A stretch of DNA of 13,124 nt. Source: Pseudomonadota bacterium (GTDB taxonomy: Bacteria; Pseudomonadota; Alphaproteobacteria; Rhizobiales; Hyphomicrobiaceae). The notes under the pieces were generated by a model. It saw only the letters and a program-made list of their open reading frames with translations, searched no databases and had not been told where the DNA came from. Position 1 is the first letter of the stretch, and each line of letters begins with the position of its first letter. Of this stretch, positions 7,218-13,051 are shown piece by piece. The stretch is taken from positions 1 through 13,124 of the forward strand of contig JAEYYQ010000505.1 in assembly GCA_023428365.1 (NCBI GenBank), read 5' to 3'. The translations under genes were made by a program, and so were the position numbers.

Positions 7218-8102
7218 TTAGAAGGGATTCCAGGTCGGCCTAGGAGTATACTTCAAATAGCCGATATTCGCACCTAGACGAAAACCAATCCCGGACCGGA
7301 TGGGTGCAAGGGTCACATCTCCGCTCTTCAGGAACTGCACCCCGACCCCGCCGATAAAATACGCGGAACCCTGAACCCCGCCAAACCGATCAAATATGTC
7401 GTGCGGGCTACGCATGTTGTAGACGAGTACCATCGTCTTAGAGCCCTCGCCGCCAAAATCATAGCCGACAGAGGGGCCCTGCCAGTACACCTTGTGGACA
7501 CCGGCATCCTTTGTATAGAGCGTGCCCTCGCCATAGCGCAGTCCAGCAATGAAGGCACCGCCGGCGTCTTCACCCAGAATGTAGCCGTTCGGACGCCCCG
7601 CTTTCTGGAACGTGTACTCCACGACACTGGCGAGGCCCTTGCTGACCGATCCGAAGAAGCCGTGACCAGCGTGGAGGATTTCGTTCTGCGAGAAGGTGCC
7701 GGGTTCGCGATCGTTGTACGGTCCCGGTCCTGGCGGCGGTCCGCCATAGGGCCCGCGATCCGGCGGCGGCCCATATCCGCGGTCGTAGGACGACGGGGCC
7801 GGACGATAATCCGGGCTGTTACGATAGTCCGGCTCCGGCCGATATTGCGGCTCACCCTGATACGCCTGCCCACCGTAGCCCTGACCACCAGGGGGCGGCG
7901 GCACGTAGACTTCGCCGCCTTGAGGCGCGGGCGGACGATAAGCATCCTCGTTGCGATAGACTTCGCGCGGCTGAGGGTTCTGCCACGGCTGTCTGTCTTG
8001 CGCCTGAGCCGACATCGGAAAGGTTGCGAGCACGGACGCGGCTAACGCAACCACACGCAAGGTGACCGTCAGAATCGAATGATTCGAGCGCGATGCGACC
8101 AT
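7218..8102 (-). CDS. eipA: EipA-like DUF1134 periplasmic envelope protein
   Basis: With the chosen ATG at 8100-8102 the protein has 294 residues: a signal peptide (1-34, ending MSAQA before QDRQ), a Pro/Gly/Tyr-rich disordered linker to about residue 140 with YRPEP-, YRNSP- and YRPAP-like repeats, and a C-terminal DUF1134 domain. The domain shows EILHAGHGFFGSVSKGLA, GRPNGYILGEDAGGAFIAGL, VYWQGPSVGYDFGGEGSKTM and RSGIGFRLGANIGYLKYT. In Brucella abortus the DUF1134 protein EipA is a periplasmic beta-barrel-like protein needed for envelope stress resistance and virulence; a similar envelope role is inferred here. An upstream ATG at 8166-8168 would add 22 residues before the signal peptide and has no good ribosome binding site, whereas AGGA lies just before the chosen start. 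The domain call is strong; the start is moderately sure. Confidence 0.9.
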   Translation of the reverse strand: MVASRSNHSILTVTLRVVALAASVLATFPMSAQAQDRQPWQNPQPREVYRNEDAYRPPAPQGGEVYVPPPPGGQGYGGQAYQGEPQYRPEPDYRNSPDYRPAPSSYDRGYGPPPDRGPYGGPPPGPGPYNDREPGTFSQNEILHAGHGFFGSVSKGLASVVEYTFQKAGRPNGYILGEDAGGAFIAGLRYGEGTLYTKDAGVHKVYWQGPSVGYDFGGEGSKTMVLVYNMRSPHDIFDRFGGVQGSAYFIGGVGVQFLKSGDVTLAPIRSGIGFRLGANIGYLKYTPRPTWNPF

Positions 8103-8271
8103 GGTTCCTGTATCCACGCAGATGCGCCGCTCGCAATGACGAAGCGGCGATAAGGGTTTCTCAACCATTCCGCAAAAGTATTACCAAAGTGTGGCCAAAC
8201 GCTCCGTTCGGCGTCACATATGCCGCGGAAATTGACAGATAATCAGCGGAAACATCGCGCATTTTTGCGCG

Positions 8272-8300
8272 TTGGAACGACAGCCCCGACAGATTGTTAT
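8272..8300 (+). promoter_or_regulatory. Candidate sigma-70-type promoter for the small secreted protein
   Basis: TTGGAA (8272-8277) and TGTTAT (8295-8300) are 17 bases apart, each matching four of six consensus positions. Transcription would start near 8307, about 45 bases before the preferred ATG at 8352. A perfect TTGACA lies further upstream at 8232-8237 but has no acceptable -10 partner. Sequence match only. Confidence 0.33.
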
Positions 8301-8351
8301 GTTGTGCTCGCCTTTCCTGGAAGCGGCGAACGGATGTCTGCGAGGTTGGCC

Positions 8352-8711
8352 ATGATGATGCGGATCACTGGAGCACTTGTTTGCGCGATTGCACTCCTTG
8401 CGACATCACCGGTCATGGCCCGTGACGCAAGTTGCTACGTCCAATCGGAAGGGAAAGTTCTGCTCGATCAGCAATGTGACTTCCAGGCCATGGATGGTGA
8501 CGGCTCTTTCAACCTGTCGTCGCGCGGCAAAAAAGAAGGCACGCTGTTTCCGGACGTGCTCTCCCTTTCTCTGACCATCATCAAACCCGGTTTGGCCGAA
8601 GTACGTGGGCTGACCAAGGATGGCATCAACTCTCGCTGGGGCGAGGCACGACGCTCAACCAAGGATGGCGCGTGCTGGGAAGGCAGCGACTTCCGGATCT
8701 GCGCACGCTGA
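8352..8711 (+). CDS. Small secreted four-cysteine protein, unknown function
   Basis: A 119-residue protein beginning at the first of three consecutive ATGs; GAGG at 8342-8345 is six bases upstream. It has a clear signal peptide (MMMRITGALVCAIALLATSP, cleavage probable after VMA at residue 23). The mature part of ~96 residues contains exactly four cysteines (ASCYV, QQCDF, GACWE, FRICAR), consistent with two disulfide bonds in the periplasm. The middle holds DGDGSFNLSSRGKK. I cannot name the family; similar small secreted hypothetical proteins with a CYV...DG.C.F..DGDGSF pattern seem familiar from Bradyrhizobium-type genomes, but I could not check this. The frame is open back to 8220, but the extra residues are not signal-peptide-like and would precede the candidate promoter. 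It converges on cysQ with 17 bases between stops. Confidence 0.7.
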   Translation: MMMRITGALVCAIALLATSPVMARDASCYVQSEGKVLLDQQCDFQAMDGDGSFNLSSRGKKEGTLFPDVLSLSLTIIKPGLAEVRGLTKDGINSRWGEARRSTKDGACWEGSDFRICAR

Positions 8712-8712
8712 T

Positions 8713-8728
8713 ATCGGATCTTTCCGAT
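8713..8728. terminator. Short stem-loop filling the gap between convergent stops
   Basis: ATCGGA (8713-8718) pairs with TCCGAT (8723-8728) around a four-base loop. The hairpin occupies the whole space between the stop of the small secreted protein and the stop of cysQ. Neither side has a T-run, so its strength as a terminator is doubtful; its position is suggestive. Confidence 0.35.
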
Positions 8729-9559
8729 CTAAAGGGAAAACTGCGAGATCAACGACGTCCGCCCCCAGACGGTGAAGGGCGAATTGATGAAGCCCGTTTC
8801 GGCTTTGCCATAAAGGAAAGGCCCTCCACCCGAAGCGGTCACGGCACCGCCGGCTGCAAGCACGATCGCGTGTCCAGCGGCTGTATCCCACTCACAGGTC
8901 GGTCCGAACCGCGGATAGATATCGGCCTCGCCGCGTGCCACCAGCCAGAACTTGAGCGATGAGCCGATCTCCCGATAGCCCGTAATCCGCGGATCAGCTT
9001 GGAACGCCGAATCGCCGGCTGTGCGATGTGATTTGCTGCCGACAGCCACCAGCCTTTGCGGGTCCGGCTCTCGCGTCTGGATGTCGGTGAGCTGCAACGC
9101 GCTCAACCCCGCCGGCCGGGCCTCGGGCGAAATCTTCACCTCGGCGGCGCGGCGGCTCCCCAGCGTCATGGTGAGCTGATCGATGGCGGGCGCATAGATC
9201 ATGCCGAAGACAGGAACGCGGTCCACGATCAGTCCGATATTGACCGTGAAGTCCGTGCCGCCCTTCACATATTCCTTTGTACCGTCGAGCGGATCGACGA
9301 GAAAAAACGACTGCGCGACCGCCGATGCCTCTCCGCGACTCATAGCTTCTTCAGCAATGACCGGAATCCCCGGAGCGAACTTGGCGAGCGCCGCAAGGAT
9401 GATCTCCTCGGCTTCCCGATCCGCAGCGGTGACGGGCGAGAGATCGGCCTTGCTCTCCACCGCGACGCCGGCGCGCCGATGACGCATCGTAGCGGCGCCC
9501 GCTTCGAGCACCGGAATCAGCAACTGGTCGGCCAGCTTGCTATGGTCGAGCGATGTCAT
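8729..9559 (-). CDS. cysQ: 3'(2'),5'-bisphosphate nucleotidase CysQ
   Basis: A 276-residue member of the inositol-monophosphatase superfamily. The metal- and phosphate-binding motifs are complete: AEE at 69-71, DPLDGTKEY at 89-97 (the family's DPxDGT with a KEY/KEF tail typical of CysQ), and CEWDTAAGHAIV at 222-233 with the third metal-binding Asp at 225. SSLKF (200-204) is also characteristic of CysQ. The enzyme hydrolyses 3'-phosphoadenosine 5'-phosphate (PAP) to AMP and phosphate, clearing the by-product of sulfate assimilation and sulfotransfer. It is cytoplasmic or membrane-associated. The ATG is at 9557-9559; the only purine-rich match, GGAAG, is about ten bases upstream. It is transcribed away from chpT, with a shared 256-base upstream region. 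No other sulfur-assimilation gene is next to it, except that a TauE/SafE permease lies about 2.6 kb away. Confidence 0.93.
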   Translation of the reverse strand: MTSLDHSKLADQLLIPVLEAGAATMRHRRAGVAVESKADLSPVTAADREAEEIILAALAKFAPGIPVIAEEAMSRGEASAVAQSFFLVDPLDGTKEYVKGGTDFTVNIGLIVDRVPVFGMIYAPAIDQLTMTLGSRRAAEVKISPEARPAGLSALQLTDIQTREPDPQRLVAVGSKSHRTAGDSAFQADPRITGYREIGSSLKFWLVARGEADIYPRFGPTCEWDTAAGHAIVLAAGGAVTASGGGPFLYGKAETGFINSPFTVWGRTSLISQFSL

Positions 9560-9696
9560 AAGTCTTTAGCTTCCCCGCAAGTTCGCCGCTCAGCACGGCT
9601 CTTCTCTAATTCCACGAAGGGAAGGGTTACGGCGTTGCCCGAACGCCCCACTCCCCAGGAATTGCAGCTCAAACGCGAACCTGACGCTATCCAATC

Positions 9697-9726
9697 TTGG
9701 CAATACGACGGCGAGGCATGTATCAA
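9697..9726 (+). promoter_or_regulatory. Candidate chpT promoter
   Basis: TTGGCA (9697-9702; five of six positions) and TATCAA (9721-9726; four of six) are separated by 18 bases. It would start transcription near 9733, giving a leader of about 83 bases to the chpT ATG. It lies in the 256-base gap shared with divergent cysQ. I saw no full CtrA box (TTAA-N7-TTAA) in that gap. Confidence 0.35.
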
Positions 9727-9815
9727 CGCAAGATGCGCACTGTTCAAGGTGCTGTTTGCCCGCGTTTGCGCCTCCTGCGCTAGGGCTGTGACGGAGATGA
9801 CATCAGGGGGCCTTG

Positions 9816-10472
9816 ATGAGCCAGAGCTCACAACTTACCGATCTCGAGCTATCAGCACTCATCTCCAGCAAGATCTGCCACGATGTTATCGGGCCGGTTG
9901 GCGCGATCTATAACGGCCTGGAAATCCTCGACGAGGACGACAACGCCGATGCGCGCAATTACGCCCTCGATGTCATCCGCAATGTAACAGAGCAGGCCTC
10001 CGCCAGGCTGCAATTCGCGAGATTTGCATTTGGAGCAGCCGGATCCGCCGGCGCTGTGATCGATCTCGGTACCGCAGAGCAGATCTCCCGCGGCTTCGTC
10101 GGCAAGGGCAAGCACTCCCTGGTTTGGAAGATTCCACCCGGGCATATGATTAAAGACCGGGTCAAGCTGCTTCTCAACCTTATCGCGAGTGCGATCACGG
10201 CTCTCCCGCGCGGCGGCGAAGTGGAAGTCTCCATGTCGGGCTCGCTGGAATCGCCTGCGTTCTCTATTCGTTGCCGCGGCACAAGCGCACGTCCGCCCCA
10301 GCATCTTGGGGAGTTCGTCAGTGGTGGGCCGACACCTCAGCTCGATGCCATGACGATCCAGGCCTACTATACTTGGCGTCTGTCCGGGACAGCCGGTATG
10401 ACCATCGGCATCCATAAGGACGGTGCTGATATCGTGCTGACAGCACGACCAAAATCGCCATCGAGAAGATAG
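9816..10472 (+). CDS. chpT: ChpT-type histidine phosphotransferase
   Basis: A 218-residue protein. The N-terminal helical hairpin carries the phosphoacceptor histidine in SKICHDVIGPVGAIYNGLEI (H22), the hallmark of ChpT. The C-terminal half resembles a degenerate histidine-kinase ATPase domain (LLNLIASAITALPRGGEVEV; AMTIQAYYTWRLSGTAG) without intact nucleotide-binding boxes, as expected, since ChpT does not bind ATP. In Caulobacter, dimeric ChpT passes phosphate from the hybrid kinase CckA to CtrA and CpdR, controlling replication, division and envelope and motility genes. The ATG at 9816 is preceded by AGGGGG (9805-9810) at five bases; a TTG one codon upstream is less likely. It is divergent from cysQ and is not next to ctrA or cckA here. 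Length fits the family (~210-250 residues). Confidence 0.9.
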   Translation: MSQSSQLTDLELSALISSKICHDVIGPVGAIYNGLEILDEDDNADARNYALDVIRNVTEQASARLQFARFAFGAAGSAGAVIDLGTAEQISRGFVGKGKHSLVWKIPPGHMIKDRVKLLLNLIASAITALPRGGEVEVSMSGSLESPAFSIRCRGTSARPPQHLGEFVSGGPTPQLDAMTIQAYYTWRLSGTAGMTIGIHKDGADIVLTARPKSPSRR

Positions 10473-10495
10473 TCCCCTCACGGACGACCAAAATC
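10445..10495 (+). repeat. 12-base direct repeat at the chpT 3' end
   Basis: ACGACCAAAATC occurs at 10445-10456, inside the last codons of chpT, and again at 10484-10495, just after its stop, 39 bases apart; a shorter CGACCAA follows at 10497-10503. It may be a small tandem duplication over the gene end. Function unknown. Confidence 0.5.
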
Positions 10496-10537
10496 CGACC
10501 AAGGATGTTTCCGCCGCCTTTCCGGGCTGCTACCTCG

Positions 10538-10562
10538 TTCGCCGTTTGGCCGAAACGGTGAA
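10538..10562 (+). terminator. Stem-loop after chpT, possible terminator
   Basis: TTCGCCGTTT (10538-10547) pairs with AAACGGTGAA (10553-10562) through ten pairs, one of them G·T, around a five-base loop. A T/A-rich stretch (ATATTTATTCG) follows after six bases rather than directly. It lies 66 bases past the chpT stop. It could be a chpT terminator, or an operator-like inverted repeat. Confidence 0.45.
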
Positions 10563-10740
10563 TGCTGAATATTTATTCGTGACAGTAAAGGTAGTAAACA
10601 CCGTTCATATTTTGGAGTTGACGGCGAAACACGCCGATGCTGTCTTCCGCTCGCCAGACAACAACTATGTCTGTTACCAACAGCGACAGAATGACTTCTG
10701 GCAGTTGGCTAAGACGGTGCGTTCACTTCTAGGGGTCTAA
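10546..10740 (+). CDS. Doubtful small ORF, hypothetical protein
   Basis: An open frame of up to 64 codons that I do not recognise. The only starts are TTG (10546) or GTG codons (10558 and 10582), and none has a Shine-Dalgarno sequence; the first two lie inside the stem-loop at 10538-10562. The product (…VVNTVHILELTAKHADAVF…, ending …FWQLAKTVRSLLGV) is reasonably balanced in composition, but third-position G+C is clearly lower than in the neighbouring genes. It may be a small horizontally acquired or fast-evolving gene, a decayed gene fragment, or a chance frame in A+T-richer DNA. No membrane helix or motif is seen. Confidence 0.22.
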   Translation: MAETVNAEYLFVTVKVVNTVHILELTAKHADAVFRSPDNNYVCYQQRQNDFWQLAKTVRSLLGV

Positions 10741-10863
10741 CGTAAGAGTTAACACGAAATAGCTCGCGTTTTACGGGCACATCCTGCCCAAGACCAATCC
10801 ATTAATCACGAGGTACCTGAACGCGCCGGCCAGGCTGTCGCCATTTGCGTACATGGAGGTTTC

Positions 10864-11442
10864 ATGAATCGGCTGCTCACGCTTATCTGGGCGATAGGTG
10901 TCATGTTGTTTGCTTCTCAGGCCCAGGCTGTGACGTCGAAGGACGCAACAGGTGCCACTCGGACGGCGCATGTGTCCGACACGAGCAAGAAGTCTTATTC
11001 GAAGCGCAAGGCATCGACCAACCGCGCCCACTACACGCGCAAGAAGAGCGTCCGTACGACGAAGTCGTATCGCTCGCGCTCGGCCAAGCGGACCCGGACT
11101 GTCAGCAAGGTCACGCACATGCAGCGTCAGGCTCACGCTAACGTAAGAGCGCGTGGCCATGCCCTGCACGGTATCGCCTCTTACTATTGGCAGCCCCAGC
11201 GCGTTGCTTCCGGCGGATGGTTCAATCCGCGGGCAATGACCGCTGCGCACAAGACATTGCCGTTCGGCACGCGCGTCAAAGTCACCAATAAGCGCAACGG
11301 TCGCACCGTCCATGTGACGATTAATGACCGCGGCCCGTACATCGGTGGCCGGATCATCGATCTGTCCGACGCCGCTGCTGGCGCCATCGGCATGAAGGGT
11401 GCCGGCGTCGTTCCGGTCAGCGTCGAGGTCGTGAGCCGCTAA
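10864..11442 (+). CDS. rlpA: RlpA-like double-psi beta-barrel protein (copy 1, conserved Glu missing)
   Basis: A 192-residue exported protein. The signal peptide is residues 1-22 (cut after SQAQA). Residues ~40-100 form a strongly basic Ser/Thr/Lys/Arg linker (SKKSYSKRKA, RKKSVRTTKSYRSRSAKRTR). The RlpA double-psi beta-barrel is at ~102-190, with GIASYYW, TAAHKTLPFGTRVKVTN (H129), VTINDRGPYIGGRIIDLS (D155) and an AAGAIGMKGAG tail. RlpA in Pseudomonas is a septal lytic transglycosylase acting on peptidoglycan without stem peptides. There is no SPOR domain here; the basic linker could instead bind cell wall or anionic polymers (inference). The usual Glu after A-S-G is Gly in this copy (ASGGWF, G118), while the next gene keeps it, so activity is in question. 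GGAGG at 10855-10859 supports the ATG. Confidence 0.9.
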   Translation: MNRLLTLIWAIGVMLFASQAQAVTSKDATGATRTAHVSDTSKKSYSKRKASTNRAHYTRKKSVRTTKSYRSRSAKRTRTVSKVTHMQRQAHANVRARGHALHGIASYYWQPQRVASGGWFNPRAMTAAHKTLPFGTRVKVTNKRNGRTVHVTINDRGPYIGGRIIDLSDAAAGAIGMKGAGVVPVSVEVVSR

Positions 11443-11466
11443 GCTCGCCCTCACAGGTCACACGCA

Positions 11467-11501
11467 ACAACGAGCGGCTAATTTCTTTGGCCGCTCGTTG
11501 T
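11467..11501 (+). terminator. Stem-loop between the two RlpA genes
   Basis: ACAACGAGCGGC (11467-11478) pairs perfectly with GCCGCTCGTTGT (11490-11501), and the inner bases extend the stem to 15 pairs with a five-base loop. It begins 25 bases after the first RlpA stop. The following GGGTTTCGG has only a short T-run, so termination may be partial. The TTG at 11498, the longest possible start of the second RlpA gene, lies inside the right arm, which argues against that start. Confidence 0.6.
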
Positions 11502-11584
11502 GGGTTTCGGAGGTGCTGCCTTTTCAGCGCCCGAATCGGCGCACAGAAGCGGCCAACGTCATCATCCGGACCTTCCGCTTCATC

Positions 11585-12037
11585 GTGCTTCGCCGACATT
11601 TCGCATTTGTCTCGCCAGTCCTCGCCGTATGCATGAGCCTGACATGGGCAGACCTAGCCATGTCCAGTGACAGTATCGGCGACTGGCAAACGCGCGTGAC
11701 ATTGGCCGCGCGTCCTCAATCCACAGGGCTCCGCAATCAATCTCATAGCTTGAAAGGCATTGCCTCCTACTACTGGCAGGGACAGAAGACGGCCTCCGGC
11801 GAGCCCTTCAACAAAAGAGAACTGACAGCGGCGCACCGGACGCTGCCATTCAATAGCCTTGTGCGGGTGACCGACAGCCGGACCGGAAACAGCGTCGTGG
11901 TCCGGATCAACGACCGAGGGCCATTTATCGCCGGTCGCGTTATCGATCTATCGGAGAAAGCAGCCGAAGTCATTGGCATGACGGGCAGGGGCCTCACGCC
12001 GGTCGAACTGGAAGTCCTGACGGAAGCGGTGCGCTGA
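11585..12037 (+). CDS. rlpA: RlpA-like double-psi beta-barrel protein (copy 2)
   Basis: The frame opens at TTG 11498, but that codon lies in a terminator-like stem. GTG 11585 is preferred because it gives a normal signal peptide (LRRHFAFVSPVLAVCMSL, cut near ADLA at ~25), though no strong ribosome binding site precedes it; GTG 11513 is an alternative. From GTG 11585 the product has 150 residues. The barrel (~57-145) shows KGIASYYW, TASGEPFN with the conserved Glu (E73), TAAHRTLPF (H84), VVRINDRGPFIAGRVIDLS (D110) and AAEVIGMTGRG. All three residues usually linked to RlpA-type lytic transglycosylase activity are present, so this copy may be the active one. It has no SPOR domain and lacks the basic linker of copy 1. 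It starts 142 bases after copy 1 and is closely similar in the barrel, suggesting duplication followed by divergence. Confidence 0.85.
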   Translation: MLRRHFAFVSPVLAVCMSLTWADLAMSSDSIGDWQTRVTLAARPQSTGLRNQSHSLKGIASYYWQGQKTASGEPFNKRELTAAHRTLPFNSLVRVTDSRTGNSVVVRINDRGPFIAGRVIDLSEKAAEVIGMTGRGLTPVELEVLTEAVR

Positions 12038-12183
12038 CGCACCCGGATCTGAGGATTTCAGGACTTTCAATTGTCATGCGAAACCGAAGCATGGCAAGAA
12101 GAGTTGGCTCGTCGGCTTCACCGCGACGGCCAATTTCAGCCTTCGAGACCTGATCGCTTCCATGACCCAGCGCCGACCAGCAA

Positions 12184-12198
12184 CCTCCTACAAGGAGG
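12184..12198 (+). promoter_or_regulatory. Hairpin hiding the TauE/SafE Shine-Dalgarno
   Basis: CCTCCT (12184-12189) pairs base for base with AGGAGG (12193-12198) around the three-base loop ACA. The right arm is the whole Shine-Dalgarno of the TauE/SafE gene (AAGGAGG, 12192-12198), seven bases from its ATG. The left arm is identical to the anti-Shine-Dalgarno end of 16S rRNA. Translation could thus be limited by folding; control by temperature, a ligand or a small RNA is conjecture. Confidence 0.45.
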
Positions 12199-12205
12199 CA
12201 ACCCC

Positions 12206-12937
12206 ATGCTGTGGGCTCTGATCATCATTCTCGGCATTATTGCCGGCACGCTGGGAGGCGTTGTCGGCTTCGGCTCCTCAGTGATCATGCTGCCCGCACT
12301 GGTGGCCATGTTCGGGCCGAAGGAAGCCGTCCCGATCATGGCGCTGGCCGCGATTCTAGCGAATGTGTCCCGCGTGGGTGTTTGGTGGCGTGAAGTCGAT
12401 TGGCGCCTCACTGCGGTCTACTGCGCGACTGCGGTTCCAGCCGCAGCCCTCGGCGCTCGCATTCTCGTCAGCCTGAACGCTCGCTTCCTGGAAGCGGCAC
12501 TTGGCGCTTTCTTGATCATCATGATCCCGGCGCGCCGCTGGTTCACCGCGCGCGGCTGGACGATCGGCCTCGGCGGCATGGCCGTCGTCGGCGCCTGTAT
12601 CGGCTTCCTCACCGGCCTCGTCGCAACCACTGGGCCGATCAACACGCCCTTCTTCCTGGCTTATGGGCTGGTCAAAGGTGCCTACATTGCAACGGAAGCC
12701 GCCGGTTCCGTCGCCGTCGCCGTGACCAAGGCCATCGTGTTCCGAAACTTCGGCGCTCTGCCCGTCGAAACGATGGGGCGGGGCTTGGCTGTCGGCGCGA
12801 CCCTCATGCTGGGGTCTTGGTTCGCCAAGCACATCGTGCTCCGCTTCGATGCCTCTCAGTTTCGGGCGATCAAGGAAGCCATGATGCTGATCTCGGGCGT
12901 GCTGCTACTATGGGGTGCGCTGGCCGCGGCTCCGTGA
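12206..12937 (+). CDS. TauE/SafE family membrane permease
   Basis: A 243-residue membrane protein with about eight hydrophobic helices in two similar halves. Each half opens with a glycine-rich helix pair typical of TauE/SafE: GIIAGTLGGVVGFGSSVIML near the N-terminus, and GACIGFLTGLVATTGPINTP in the second half. The family exports or imports sulfur-containing anions and small organic acids (sulfite, sulfoacetate, taurine-related) and is often annotated generically. No substrate can be assigned; cysQ, a sulfur-assimilation gene, is about 2.6 kb away, but I would not link them on that alone. The ATG at 12206 follows AAGGAGG (12192-12198) at seven bases. An upstream in-frame start at 12071 would add 45 polar residues and is rejected. 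The 168 bases between the RlpA stop and this ATG hold no other gene that I can see. Confidence 0.9.
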   Translation: MLWALIIILGIIAGTLGGVVGFGSSVIMLPALVAMFGPKEAVPIMALAAILANVSRVGVWWREVDWRLTAVYCATAVPAAALGARILVSLNARFLEAALGAFLIIMIPARRWFTARGWTIGLGGMAVVGACIGFLTGLVATTGPINTPFFLAYGLVKGAYIATEAAGSVAVAVTKAIVFRNFGALPVETMGRGLAVGATLMLGSWFAKHIVLRFDASQFRAIKEAMMLISGVLLLWGALAAAP

Positions 12938-13006
12938 CCCAAGCGGCACGCTTCATAGCGAACCCTAGCGGATGTGCAATTCCTGTTTGGCCTTCGTCGG
13001 CAAATC

Positions 13007-13030
13007 CCGGTACTTTAAGGAAAGTTCCGG
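13007..13030. promoter_or_regulatory. Operator-like inverted repeat upstream of the last gene
   Basis: CCGGTACTTT (13007-13016) and AAAGTTCCGG (13021-13030) form an inverted repeat matching at nine of ten positions, with a four-base centre. It lies 13-22 bases before the start of the last gene. A weak promoter (TTGGCC at 12987-12992, 18 bases, TACTTT at 13011-13016) would place its -10 inside the left arm, as in a self-repressed gene. It could also be a hairpin. Confidence 0.4.
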
Positions 13031-13051
13031 TATTGGAGAGTCGTGCGATCG

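Larger units (their letters stand above)
10473..10863. other. 391-base region between chpT and the first RlpA gene
   Basis: This stretch is more A+T-rich than its surroundings. It contains the second copy of the 12-base repeat, a 10-bp stem-loop (10538-10562), a doubtful small ORF (to 10740), a short GGGCA/TGCCC stem near 10776-10790, and the ribosome binding site of the RlpA gene (GGAGG, 10855-10859). TAAC and TTAAC at about 10738-10752 are spaced similarly to a CtrA half-site pair but are shifted by one base from the consensus. I see no tRNA and no recognisable riboswitch. Confidence 0.5.

Noticed and set aside
8232..8237. Perfect TTGACA -35 box
   Set aside because: No -10-like hexamer is found 16-19 bases downstream; the spacing region is GC-rich.
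8220..8351. Longer start for the small secreted protein
   Set aside because: It would bury the signal peptide in the middle of the protein, and the candidate promoter lies inside the extension; GAGG supports 8352.
10738..10752. Possible CtrA binding site (TAAC / TTAAC) upstream of the first RlpA gene
   Set aside because: The left half is shifted by one base from TTAA-N7-TTAA, and single TTAAC matches are expected by chance in this A+T-richer stretch.
11498..11584. Longest start (TTG 11498) for the second RlpA gene
   Set aside because: The codon is in the right arm of a 12-15 bp terminator-like stem, has no ribosome binding site, and would place a long Arg-rich leader before the signal peptide.
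12071..12205. N-terminal extension of the TauE/SafE permease
   Set aside because: The added 45 residues are polar and not family-like, whereas a strong AAGGAGG sits seven bases before the ATG at 12206.
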